Below are positions 1 to 8,002 of a stretch of DNA of 64,000 nucleotides, one piece after another. A program made the translations under genes and the position numbers. Origin of the DNA: an uncultured Granulosicoccaceae bacterium (GTDB taxonomy: Bacteria; Pseudomonadota; Gammaproteobacteria; Granulosicoccales; Granulosicoccaceae); NCBI GenBank assembly GCA_937922675.1, contig CALAJN010000016.1, positions 60,156-124,155 on the forward strand. Direction: 5' to 3'. The notes beneath the pieces are model-generated. The model worked only from the letters and a program-made list of their open reading frames with translations. It ran no database searches and was not told where the DNA came from. Each line of letters opens with the position of its first letter. The stretch's first letter is position 1.

Positions 1-623
1 GTTTGTTGACAGCCATCATCATCGTTGGTGGCGTCTTGTCCGGTGTATTCACGGCAACCGAATCAGGGGCGTTTGGCGCGCTCTACGCTTTTATCGTCAC
101 GGTGGCCGTGTACCGCTCCATCACATGGGAGAGCTTCAAGGTCGCTGTGGTGAGCTCAGTGCGCACCACATCGATGGTCATGATCCTGATCGCTTGCGCC
201 GGGGCCTTTGCCTACATGTTGACTTTCTTTCGAGTACCCAGTTTGACCATCAGCTTTTTGACCGGCCTGACTGAAAATCCGATCCTGATCCTTCTGATGA
301 TCAATGGCGTGCTGTTGCTACTCGGCATGATCATGGATATGGCGGCACTCATACTGATCTGTACCCCGATTTTCATGCCAATCATGAATCAGCTTGGGGT
401 CGACCCCTTGCAGTTCGGAATGATCCTCCTTGTCAATCTGGGGCTGGGGCTGTGCACCCCTCCGGTAGGGTCCTGCCTGTTTGTGGGCTGTGCCGTGGGC
501 AAGCTACCCATGGAGAAGGCGGTGCGTACGATCTGGCCGTTCTACCTCGCGATCCTTGTCGCACTGATGCTGATCACCTTTGTACCCGCAATCTCACTGA
601 CCTTGCCTCGATTGATCAGCTAG
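1..623 (+). CDS. TRAP transporter large permease (DctM family), 3' part
   Basis: The reading frame is open at the left edge, so this is the C-terminal ~207 residues of a larger protein; family members are about 430 residues. It is almost wholly hydrophobic, with repeated membrane spans. A glycine-rich stretch (GGVLSGVFTATESGAFGALYAF) near the start and the segment LGLCTPPVGSCLFVGCAVG near residue 150 match the DctM permease, in which such Pro/Gly-rich half-helices line the substrate path. TRAP large permeases work with a small membrane subunit and a periplasmic binding protein to import carboxylates or other organic acids using a sodium gradient. Partner genes and the substrate lie outside the window. 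A short terminator follows at 696-714. Confidence 0.9.
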   Translation, partial: LLTAIIIVGGVLSGVFTATESGAFGALYAFIVTVAVYRSITWESFKVAVVSSVRTTSMVMILIACAGAFAYMLTFFRVPSLTISFLTGLTENPILILLMINGVLLLLGMIMDMAALILICTPIFMPIMNQLGVDPLQFGMILLVNLGLGLCTPPVGSCLFVGCAVGKLPMEKAVRTIWPFYLAILVALMLITFVPAISLTLPRLIS

Positions 624-695
624 CGCCGTCGCCCCCTTGAGGTACTGTTGGTCGCAAATAGAACTGGTGGCCAGGACGCAACTGCGATATCCTCA

Positions 696-714
696 CCGCG
701 TCGCGCGGTTTTTT
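696..714 (+). terminator. Terminator after the TRAP permease
   Basis: CCGCG, a TCG loop, CGCGG, then six T. The 5-bp GC stem is short but the U tract is clean. It sits 70 bp after the permease stop and just before the cobalamin riboswitch, so it would insulate the B12 operon. Confidence 0.55.
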
Positions 715-744
715 CTTGAGGCCTCGTTCTTCGAGGCATTGACA

Positions 745-914
745 AAAACGCAAGAGGGAACGGAGTTAAATGCTCCGGCTGCCCCCGCAACTGTAAGTGA
801 CGAGGCGCCACCACAAGCCCACTGGACACGGCCAACACGGCCACCGGGAAGGGGGTAGCGCAACTGCCAGCGCATTAACGAGTGCTGACAGCGTCACAAG
901 CCAGGAGACCTGCC
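745..914 (+). promoter_or_regulatory. Cobalamin (AdoCbl-type) riboswitch
   Basis: The conserved pieces of the B12 aptamer occur in order: GGGAACGGAG then a CTCCGGCTGCCCCCGCAACTGTAA block at about 756-797, CCACTGG near 819, GGGAAGG near 847, and the diagnostic B12 box AAGCCAGGAGACCTGCC at 898-914. It lies on the same strand about 145 bp upstream of btuB and therefore should repress the whole B12 uptake operon when cobalamin is plentiful. Boundaries are estimated from motifs, not from a covariance model. A TTGACA at 739-744 is too close to the aptamer to be its obvious -35, so the promoter was not located. Confidence 0.93.
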
Positions 915-1058
915 GCACGACGCGATTGTTTCACCGGACGGGGTGTGTCGGTGCGCGTTGTCGTGGTGCCACTGATGTGTGCTGCCGCCTCCCCGTGTGC
1001 CTTTGCGCTGTGTCCGGATTCCGAGTAGATCCACTGGCAGATTCGCACTGGCACATCG

Positions 1059-3104
1059 ATGGACGAGGCCTTCCACTTACCGCCAGCGCCTGTGCGCAAA
1101 CGATGGCCGCTAGCTGCCGTGGGCGTAGTGTTGCCATTCACCTGCGTTGCGCTGCAGGTGTCAATGGTTGCCGCCAGCGACGTACTCGACGGCATCACCA
1201 TCACTGCCCCACGCGACATTCAGGGCAGTACCACCGGGGAAGTCATTGCCGAAGAGTCAAGCATTGCGAGCACTCAACTTCCTTCGCAGCGTTTGACTGA
1301 GGGCGGCGCTGGTCTTGCACGCATTCTCGGGCGTACAGCCGGTGTGCAAAGTCGTGGAGCAGGAGGCTTTGGCAGTGTAGAAAACCTCTCCATACGAGCC
1401 GGCAGCAGCGCACAGACTGGCGTGTATCTGGATGGCATCCGGCTCAATGGTGCGGGCAACCCTACCTTTGATCTAGGCGCTATTGACGCACTGAATCTTG
1501 ACGCTGTCGATATCTATCGCGGTGCCAGCCCGCATGTATTCGGCAACAGTGACATCGGCGGTGCTGTCAATCTACGTACGCCGAAGACCAACAATAGCGA
1601 GCCGAGTGCTTCGGTCTCGCTGAGCGCAGGAAGTTTCAACACGCTGGGGGCGCGCCTTGGCGGTTCAGGCGGCCGTGGTCCCTGGCATGTACTAGGCGTG
1701 CTGAGCACCCGTCAATCAGATAACGACTACTCCGTGATCGACAACAACGGAACGCGCTTTAACCCACTTGATGACAAGCGCGAACGGCGCAACAATGCCG
1801 ATGCGAGCCTGACGTCTGCGCTTGCCCGCGTACACTATCAGGCCAGTGACACCCGCGCCGCCAGTGCCGTCATTCAAGCTGGCAGTCGTGATTCAGGCGT
1901 GCCCACACCGCAAAACTTTACTGACAACGACGCGCGCTTTGCGACGGACTCGGCCTCGTTGCACCTGACGCACAGCGTCGATAGAACCGGCAACTGGAAT
2001 ACACGCCAGACGCTATTCGCCAACCAACTCGATAGTCTTTTTGACGACCCTGATGCGGATGTCGGACTCGGCGCACAGGTTACCGATAGTTCCACCACGA
2101 CTACGGGTGCCCGAGTGTTTGCGGAGCATATTGATGAAAGGGGTAGTTTTTCTACCTTGCTTGAGTTGCGCAATGAACGGCTGGAACACGTGGATTTGAT
2201 TCGCGGTGGGCGTGATCTGCAAGCACAGCGTCAGGAACTTGCTCTGCTTTCACACTATGCGCTGTGGTTTCCGGGTGACGCAATTGTCTTTACACCCGGC
2301 ATTGAGTGGCGCCAAACACGTGATCGTGTAACGGTCTCTCCCGAGGCCGAGCGCTTACGAGGTACGCCGGAGGCGACGAATGAACGCATATTCTTGCAGA
2401 GCCTCGGTATGCGAGCTGATATAGGTAGCAACTTCTCGCTGCGTGCCAATGCAGCCCGCCTACAGCGCAGCCCGTCATTTGCCGAGCTGTTCGGGGATTC
2501 TGGTCTGCAATTGGCGAGCTCGGATCTGCGATCCGAAAGGGGTACCAACATCGATCTGGAGCTGAACTGGCAGGACACTCCGAACAACCCCCAACACAGT
2601 GCATCGTTCACGGTGTTCTCAAGCTCGCGCAAGCAACTTATTGCAAACGTGTTTGACTCACGCGGCGTCAGTCGGGCCGAGAACATCGCGGATGCGCAAG
2701 TACTGGGTCTCGAGGTCCGGGTTGCCTATTCGATCACGCCTGTGTTGAGCCTGGATACCAACCTGACATGGCAGCAAACAAAGCAGAAGGATCCCATCGC
2801 AGCCTTTGACGGCAGGCAGCTTCCGGGGCAGGCAACTCTTGTGGTTGGATCGCGACTCGAATGGCAGCGAGGGCCATGGCGCGCCTGGTATGGGATAGAC
2901 CATGAACGTGGACGCTTCTACGACACAGCGAATCTTCTTGCAGCACCCGACACCACCACACATTACGCGGGGATCGGATGGGAACGTAATCCGTTCTCGG
3001 TATCGCTCACTCTTGACAACCTCACCGATGAAATTGTCGAGGATTTCCGCCGATTTCCTCGCCCGGGGCGATCTGCTTTCTTGTCAGTCCAACTGACCCT
3101 TTAG
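1059..3104 (+). CDS. btuB: TonB-dependent vitamin B12 receptor BtuB
   Basis: Outer-membrane 22-strand barrel that takes cobalamin into the periplasm using TonB energy. A signal peptide with a long n-region (KRW at ~14-16, hydrophobic core to ~38, likely cut after VAA) is followed by a TonB-box-like segment ITITAP (~46-51), a plug domain (~60-165; LSIRAGSS, VYLDGIRLNG, GGAVNLRTPK) and the barrel, ending FLSVQLTL with a C-terminal hydrophobic residue. At 681 aa it is a little longer than the E. coli protein (about 614). The assignment to B12 rather than another TonB substrate rests on the riboswitch upstream and btuC/btuD downstream. No good ribosome site precedes the chosen ATG, so the start is less sure than the gene. 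Confidence 0.92.
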   Translation: MDEAFHLPPAPVRKRWPLAAVGVVLPFTCVALQVSMVAASDVLDGITITAPRDIQGSTTGEVIAEESSIASTQLPSQRLTEGGAGLARILGRTAGVQSRGAGGFGSVENLSIRAGSSAQTGVYLDGIRLNGAGNPTFDLGAIDALNLDAVDIYRGASPHVFGNSDIGGAVNLRTPKTNNSEPSASVSLSAGSFNTLGARLGGSGGRGPWHVLGVLSTRQSDNDYSVIDNNGTRFNPLDDKRERRNNADASLTSALARVHYQASDTRAASAVIQAGSRDSGVPTPQNFTDNDARFATDSASLHLTHSVDRTGNWNTRQTLFANQLDSLFDDPDADVGLGAQVTDSSTTTTGARVFAEHIDERGSFSTLLELRNERLEHVDLIRGGRDLQAQRQELALLSHYALWFPGDAIVFTPGIEWRQTRDRVTVSPEAERLRGTPEATNERIFLQSLGMRADIGSNFSLRANAARLQRSPSFAELFGDSGLQLASSDLRSERGTNIDLELNWQDTPNNPQHSASFTVFSSSRKQLIANVFDSRGVSRAENIADAQVLGLEVRVAYSITPVLSLDTNLTWQQTKQKDPIAAFDGRQLPGQATLVVGSRLEWQRGPWRAWYGIDHERGRFYDTANLLAAPDTTTHYAGIGWERNPFSVSLTLDNLTDEIVEDFRRFPRPGRSAFLSVQLTL

Positions 3105-3119
3105 CCAACGTTACTTCTC

Positions 3120-4328
3120 ATGATACTGAAACACCCAAACGCGTCACCTCTGTCCTTGCGACGCTTTCAATCGGCTGTACTTGTTGCTACCACATTGGCG
3201 ATTGGCGCCTGCGGCAGTGATAACAACAGCGATGAGAATTCTTCCGACGGAGAAATTGCAGCGTTTGTTGCAACGCGCGCTGTCGACTTTGGATCCGGGC
3301 GCGTTGATCGCCTGGTCATCGATGGTGATGGCTATGTCGTTGACGGCAACTACCCCTCAACCATCTCTGACCTTCGCGTCGGCACCATTGATGGCGACAT
3401 GATTGAGGTGGCACGCTTTGGCACCTCGACCTTGGCACGCTACACTGCCGACGACACCAGTGCGCCTGTATGGGAGTTCTCAGCCAACAGCGAAAACAGC
3501 GACGCCAACCCGATTGATGTCATTTTCGACGAATCAGGTTTTGGGTATGTCACACGGTACAGCGAGGATGAGCTCTGGGTCATTGATCCGGCTGTAGCAG
3601 CTGATGCAGAAGCTGACTTTGTCGATACCACCTTTGATCTCGGTGCCTACGACGACGACGCACCAAACATGACTGATGCGGTAATCGTCGACAATCGTCT
3701 GTTCGTCTTGATGGAACGTCTTGAGAACGGTTTCAACCCGTCCCAACCTGGCTACATCGCAGTCTTCGACCTGTTGACCGGGCTGGAAGTAGACACCGGC
3801 CGAGGCGCAGAGGGGCTCTTGGGTATTGAATTGAACACCGTTAACCCGACAGGTCTTCAGTTCAACGAAGACAGCGGCTTGCTGTATGTCGCAGGGCGAG
3901 GCAATGCCTTTTTGAACCCCGATGTTGCAGGCGACCCTTACACCGGCGGTATAGAGTCAATCGACCCAACAAGTTTTGCGAACTCGCTGGTCATTGACGA
4001 TGGGACCGAAAACGACAACATCGGTTTTTTCACCGACCTGCTTGTTGTATCTGCAGACAAGGCTTACGTGATCACCCCGACGAGCTTTCCGAACAACAGC
4101 GTGCTCACTGCCAACCTGCTCGACGGCACCATTGAGGCCTCTCCGGTCGCAGGACTTGGCGACCAGCCTGTCTCGATGATCACTCAGGATTCCAGTGGTC
4201 GTATCTGGGTTGGCTTCGGCGGCACAGAACCTGGCTTTCGCTTCCTCGATCCTGACACCGATCAGTTGAGCGAAGAATTGATTCGTACCGAACTGGTACC
4301 CATCGATATCGCTTTCACGGGCAACTGA
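3120..4328 (+). CDS. Beta-propeller-like lipoprotein of the B12 operon (BtuG-like candidate)
   Basis: A 402-aa lipoprotein: positively charged start, hydrophobic stretch, and lipobox IGAC with Cys31 followed by Gly, which fits outer-membrane sorting. The mature part is acidic and built from repeats of the kind ...VDRLVIDGDGYVV..., ...PIDVIFDESGFGYVT..., ...NPTGLQFNEDSGLLYVAG..., ...VSMITQDSSGRIWVGFGG..., each ending in a strand-rich Tyr/Trp-Val motif, as in YncE/NHL-type propellers. It lies 15 bp after btuB and 27 bp before btuC, where BtuF would be expected. In Bacteroides, the propeller lipoprotein BtuG binds B12 tightly on top of BtuB. Shared fold, lipid anchor and operon position suggest the same role here; this is inference, as no direct similarity could be tested. 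Confidence 0.75.
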   Translation: MILKHPNASPLSLRRFQSAVLVATTLAIGACGSDNNSDENSSDGEIAAFVATRAVDFGSGRVDRLVIDGDGYVVDGNYPSTISDLRVGTIDGDMIEVARFGTSTLARYTADDTSAPVWEFSANSENSDANPIDVIFDESGFGYVTRYSEDELWVIDPAVAADAEADFVDTTFDLGAYDDDAPNMTDAVIVDNRLFVLMERLENGFNPSQPGYIAVFDLLTGLEVDTGRGAEGLLGIELNTVNPTGLQFNEDSGLLYVAGRGNAFLNPDVAGDPYTGGIESIDPTSFANSLVIDDGTENDNIGFFTDLLVVSADKAYVITPTSFPNNSVLTANLLDGTIEASPVAGLGDQPVSMITQDSSGRIWVGFGGTEPGFRFLDPDTDQLSEELIRTELVPIDIAFTGN

Positions 4329-4355
4329 TACCTGCGGCGCGCGAGTAACCTGTCC

Positions 4356-5336
4356 ATGAGGGCCAGCACCCTCAACACATTGCTGGCGGTAACCAGCGTT
4401 CTTGCGCTCGTTGCCGCCTGCTCTATCGGATCGGTTGCCATTCCCGTGGAGCGCTTGTTGGCAGCCCTGGTGGGCACAGATTCAGCATCCGACGTCATCG
4501 TGGTCTGGCACATTCGGCTGCCAAGAGCACTCGCAGCTTATCTGGTGGGCGCATCCCTTGCGGCAAGCGGCGCTGCGCTGCAAGGCCTTTTGCGTAATCC
4601 TCTGGCAGAACCTGGCGTTCTCGGGGTATCCGCTTGTGCAGCACTCGGTGCAAGCGCCGTCATCCTGTGGGGGGCCGCAACCTCACCCTGGGCCATTCCG
4701 ATTGCTGCTGTAACCGGTGCGCTCACCGCTACGGCGCTCATTGCCGCTGCTGCGGTAAACACGCGCTCTATACTGACGTTGATTCTTGTCGGGGTCGGCC
4801 TGTCAAGCTTTGCAGGAGCACTGATGAGTCTGATGCTGAACCTGGCACCCCACCCTTTTTCGCTCGCCGATCTGATCAGCTGGACATTGGGGTCGGTAGC
4901 TAATCGCAGTCTGCCCGACATCGCGTTTGCAGCTCCGTTTCTGCTAGTCGCAGCTGTATTTTTGACGGTAGCTCGTAGCGGTCTGGCCGTGCTGACACTC
5001 GGCGAGGAAGCAGCAACAACGGCAGGTGTGAATCTGCTGCGACTACGCTTGCTTGTGATCTTTGGTGCCGGACTTGCAACAGGTGCATCCGTGGCGCTTG
5101 CGGGTGCTATCGGCTTTGTCGGCATCATTGCACCTCATCTGATCAGACCCCTGGTTCATCATGATCCTGGGCGCAGCCTTTTCCCGTCAGCTTTGCTCGG
5201 TGGCTTGCTACTCGTACTGGCAGACATCGGTGTGCGTGTCATGCCAGGTTCGGTGGAGCTTAAACTCGGTGTGGTTGCTGCCTTGCTCGGAGCACCCGTT
5301 TTTGTCCTCATAGTGCTTCGACGGCGCGGCGTTTAG
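4356..5336 (+). CDS. btuC: Vitamin B12 ABC transporter permease BtuC
   Basis: FecCD/BtuC-family inner-membrane permease, 326 aa, with about nine to ten hydrophobic spans. Family landmarks are RLPRALAAYLVGASLAASGAALQGLLRNPLAEPGVLGVSACAALGA (start about residue 51, nucleotide 4500), the cytoplasmic coupling region around GEEAATTAGVNLLRLR, and GAIGFVGIIAPHLIRPLVHHDPGRSLFPSALLGGLLLVLAD near residue 250. It forms the channel for cobalamin (or a corrinoid) with the ATPase encoded by the next gene, whose GTG start overlaps this stop by one base. Iron-siderophore permeases share the fold; the riboswitch context decides for B12. No cognate binding-protein gene is present in the operon. Confidence 0.92.
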   Translation: MRASTLNTLLAVTSVLALVAACSIGSVAIPVERLLAALVGTDSASDVIVVWHIRLPRALAAYLVGASLAASGAALQGLLRNPLAEPGVLGVSACAALGASAVILWGAATSPWAIPIAAVTGALTATALIAAAAVNTRSILTLILVGVGLSSFAGALMSLMLNLAPHPFSLADLISWTLGSVANRSLPDIAFAAPFLLVAAVFLTVARSGLAVLTLGEEAATTAGVNLLRLRLLVIFGAGLATGASVALAGAIGFVGIIAPHLIRPLVHHDPGRSLFPSALLGGLLLVLADIGVRVMPGSVELKLGVVAALLGAPVFVLIVLRRRGV

Positions 5337-6109
5337 TGATGCTGTTGAACGCCGATAACATCACCTTGATCAAGAACAAGCACACCTTGGTACGCGGTGC
5401 CAGTTTCAGCTTGCAGGTGGGCCAGCTTACAGCGCTTCTTGGCCCCAATGGGGCCGGCAAGAGCAGCCTTTTGAAAGTCGCTACAGGCATTACCAAAACC
5501 AGCATTGGAACCGTGCAGCTAGACGGCGCCGACCTCGACACGCTATCCACGATCGAGCGCGCCCGGAAGTTGGCATACCTACCACAGATGCGTGAATTGG
5601 CCTGGCCAAGTCGCGTGCGTGACGTCGTAGCCCTGGGGCGTTACGCCTACGGTGTGTCAAGCACTCGCTCCGCACACCGATCCACCGCCCGCGATACTGA
5701 CGCCATCAACAAGGCACTGACTGACTGCGACCTGAATTCACTGCAAAAACGCAACTGCGACACCCTCTCGGGAGGAGAACTTGCGCGCGTGCACTGCGCG
5801 CGTGCACTTGCAAGCGAGGCTCCCGTTCTGATCGCCGACGAACCCATCACAGCGCTTGATCCGCTGCACGCCTTCCACATCATGACACTGCTACAGACTC
5901 ACGCACGCAACGGAGGAGCCGTACTGGTGGTATTACACGACCTGGCTCTTGCCGCACGCTTTGCGGACAGACTGATCTGGATGCAACAGGGCAAGCTTGT
6001 GGCTGATGGCCCGGTAGAGCAGACCTTGACTGAAGACCGGCTGGCGAGCGTCTTCGGCGTCGAGGGGCGCGTACTCGGGCGTGAAGTGACGCTGCTTGGA
6101 CCGGCCTGA
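5336..6109 (+). CDS. btuD: Vitamin B12 ABC transporter ATPase BtuD
   Basis: Cytoplasmic ABC ATPase, 257 aa, energising BtuC. Walker A GPNGAGKSS (~residues 34-42), Q-loop region AYLPQMRELAWP, signature LSGGELARVH (~142-151), Walker B VLIADEPITALDP (~163-175) and switch His in VVLHDLALAARFADR are all intact. The frame opens with GTG overlapping the last base of btuC, directly followed by an in-frame ATG at 5339 that may be the true start. It is the last gene of the B12 operon; the next gene begins 188 bp further on. Haem and iron-siderophore ATPases look alike, but the operon is under B12 control. Confidence 0.92.
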   Translation: MMLLNADNITLIKNKHTLVRGASFSLQVGQLTALLGPNGAGKSSLLKVATGITKTSIGTVQLDGADLDTLSTIERARKLAYLPQMRELAWPSRVRDVVALGRYAYGVSSTRSAHRSTARDTDAINKALTDCDLNSLQKRNCDTLSGGELARVHCARALASEAPVLIADEPITALDPLHAFHIMTLLQTHARNGGAVLVVLHDLALAARFADRLIWMQQGKLVADGPVEQTLTEDRLASVFGVEGRVLGREVTLLGPA

Positions 6110-6297
6110 TCGCAACTACACAGCCACTCACTGATGGCAATCGCAACGACGCGCAGACGTATAAATGACCAGAAACATGACGTGCTTGGCGTCAAACCTT
6201 CTCCAAACTTCTGACCATGTCTCAAGTGCATTCGCCTTTCAGTTCGCTGGCGGCACTACTATAGTGTCGTATACATGACAGCCGTGACGGGTTAAGG

Positions 6298-7794
6298 ATG
6301 CGGCTACTGAGCCAGAATAGTCTTTGGACATGCCTTGCGATGCTGCTCTTCAGTGGCCTGCCAAGCAGTGCAAGAGCTGGAGACCTCGCTGATGTGCACG
6401 CGCTGGTGTATTCAACCACCGCCGCAGAGGTGTTCTGGCGGCGCACCCATCCAACCGATCGTGTGGAGATCTTGCGTAACGGCGCTATTGTCGGTCTCTA
6501 CGACGCCTCCAGTTATTCTTTTCAGAACCTCGATGCTACCCAAGGGCATCGGATCCAGCTACGTGCCTTAGACGCACACGGCAGGGTTTCAGCACCTGTC
6601 ACCCTGACCTTTGGCACCGCAGGCTTTGAACTACCGGTGCGCCAAATATTGCCGGATATCAGCGAAGTCGCTGAACCGGAATCCGCGCCCAGCCAGAGGC
6701 CCCAGGACACAGAGCTGTCGACCACAACACAGGTGTCCCTGGATGACGACACCGCTGCTGCGACGTCCACGAGCCTGGCAATCGCTTGCTCTGCAAACAG
6801 CACAGCGAGCTTGCAACACTGTACGTCACTGGCAAGATCAGGAAAGCTGCCTCGGGGAGATGATGGTCGGGCCAACATCAGCATTGCCTCTGATATCAAA
6901 TGCGGCGGCAACTGTTGCCCGGGAGGGGCGCCCTTGTTGAATCTGGACAATGCCTCGGACATTCGCATCAACGGGAATGGGCACCGCATTCTGCGGCGGA
7001 CAAATCAACGCAGTTGTTCGCTGCTGACGCTCCACAATGCCTCGAACGTGACACTGACCGATGTGACTCTTGACGACGACGAGACCGTTGACAGTTGCAC
7101 CGTGGCCGATCGCTGCCCTCGCATGCTCTGGATGCGTGAGGCGCGCAATATTGAATTCAAGCAGGTCACTGTCCGATACTCCAAGGGCTATGCGATCTAC
7201 GTGCAAGGAACCACCGGTTTTTCATTTCTCGATAGCACTCTCGAGTACAGCGGCGTACTCGGGCTTTACATCGGTCACGAGGAAGATGCCTCGAGTCTGG
7301 TTCGTGTGGAGCGATCCGTTTTTCGTGACAACTCCACCAATGCACTCGCACTGCTGGGCGTTGATGGTACTGAGCAGACAACGGTGATCGCCGACAACAT
7401 TTTCGAACGCAACCATGCAGTTGGCCAGTGGCCTGTGGCGCCTCGCTATGGCACCGGCTTGACCGGGGGTGGCCAGGTCTACCTGGCCCGGGCTGAAGGA
7501 GTGCGCTTTGTGAACAATCGGGTTGTCGATGGCTTTTGCGCCAACTGCTATTGGCACGGCGTACTCGGCACCGGCGTAACTGGCGTCGAGATGGGCATAC
7601 CCGGTCGAGCAACGGTCAAAGATATAGAGATCACCGGGAACACCGTGGAAAACAACGATGCCTACGCCGTTGCCGCAAATGTGAGCTCAGCCATTGACAG
7701 CAGTATCCGGGTGCATGGCAACCAGCTTCGCGGCAATGGTGCGCCATGGCGCCTGAATGGGGCGACACTCGGTCCAAACACGGTTTGGGACTGA
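6298..7794 (+). CDS. Secreted fibronectin-like / right-handed beta-helix protein
   Basis: A 498-aa exported protein. Signal peptide of ~27 residues (LAMLLFSGLPSSARA), then an Fn3-like domain (~30-105: VHALVYSTTAAEVFWRR ... RIQLRALDAHGRVS), a low-complexity Ser/Thr-rich linker (~110-165), a Cys-rich stretch (CGGNCCPGGAP near 205), and a long run of beta-helix coils with repeated Asn/Asp turns (LDNASDIRINGNGHRI, LHNASNVTLTDVTLDD, VRFVNNRVVDG, DIEITGNTVENN). Such helices occur in polysaccharide lyases, epimerases and NosD-like proteins; no catalytic set is recognisable, so function is open. It stands alone, 188 bp after the B12 operon, whose spacing and lack of overlap argue for its own promoter. 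Confidence 0.85.
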   Translation: MRLLSQNSLWTCLAMLLFSGLPSSARAGDLADVHALVYSTTAAEVFWRRTHPTDRVEILRNGAIVGLYDASSYSFQNLDATQGHRIQLRALDAHGRVSAPVTLTFGTAGFELPVRQILPDISEVAEPESAPSQRPQDTELSTTTQVSLDDDTAAATSTSLAIACSANSTASLQHCTSLARSGKLPRGDDGRANISIASDIKCGGNCCPGGAPLLNLDNASDIRINGNGHRILRRTNQRSCSLLTLHNASNVTLTDVTLDDDETVDSCTVADRCPRMLWMREARNIEFKQVTVRYSKGYAIYVQGTTGFSFLDSTLEYSGVLGLYIGHEEDASSLVRVERSVFRDNSTNALALLGVDGTEQTTVIADNIFERNHAVGQWPVAPRYGTGLTGGGQVYLARAEGVRFVNNRVVDGFCANCYWHGVLGTGVTGVEMGIPGRATVKDIEITGNTVENNDAYAVAANVSSAIDSSIRVHGNQLRGNGAPWRLNGATLGPNTVWD

Positions 7795-8002
7795 TAGCAA
7801 GCCGGCACAGGCCGTACTCGAAGGATCAGTAGCCGAGGGGTAACTGCCACCACAGCCCGATATGTCGCAAGGCCTGGCTTGAAGCTGACAGGGCGACCGC
7901 ACGCAGCGACGCCCTTCAAGGCCCTTCAGACCAGCAGCATCAAGGTGTGCGGGGCTCGCGACACGCAACACCCCGCCAAAACGACCACCCTGGCAACCAG
8001 AC

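Noticed and set aside
637..1300. Several ORFs across the riboswitch and btuB start
   Set aside because: They cross the conserved cobalamin aptamer or lie antisense/out of frame to btuB; composition is not protein-like.
4538..5128. 196-codon minus-strand ORF inside btuC
   Set aside because: Antisense shadow of a GC-rich membrane protein gene.
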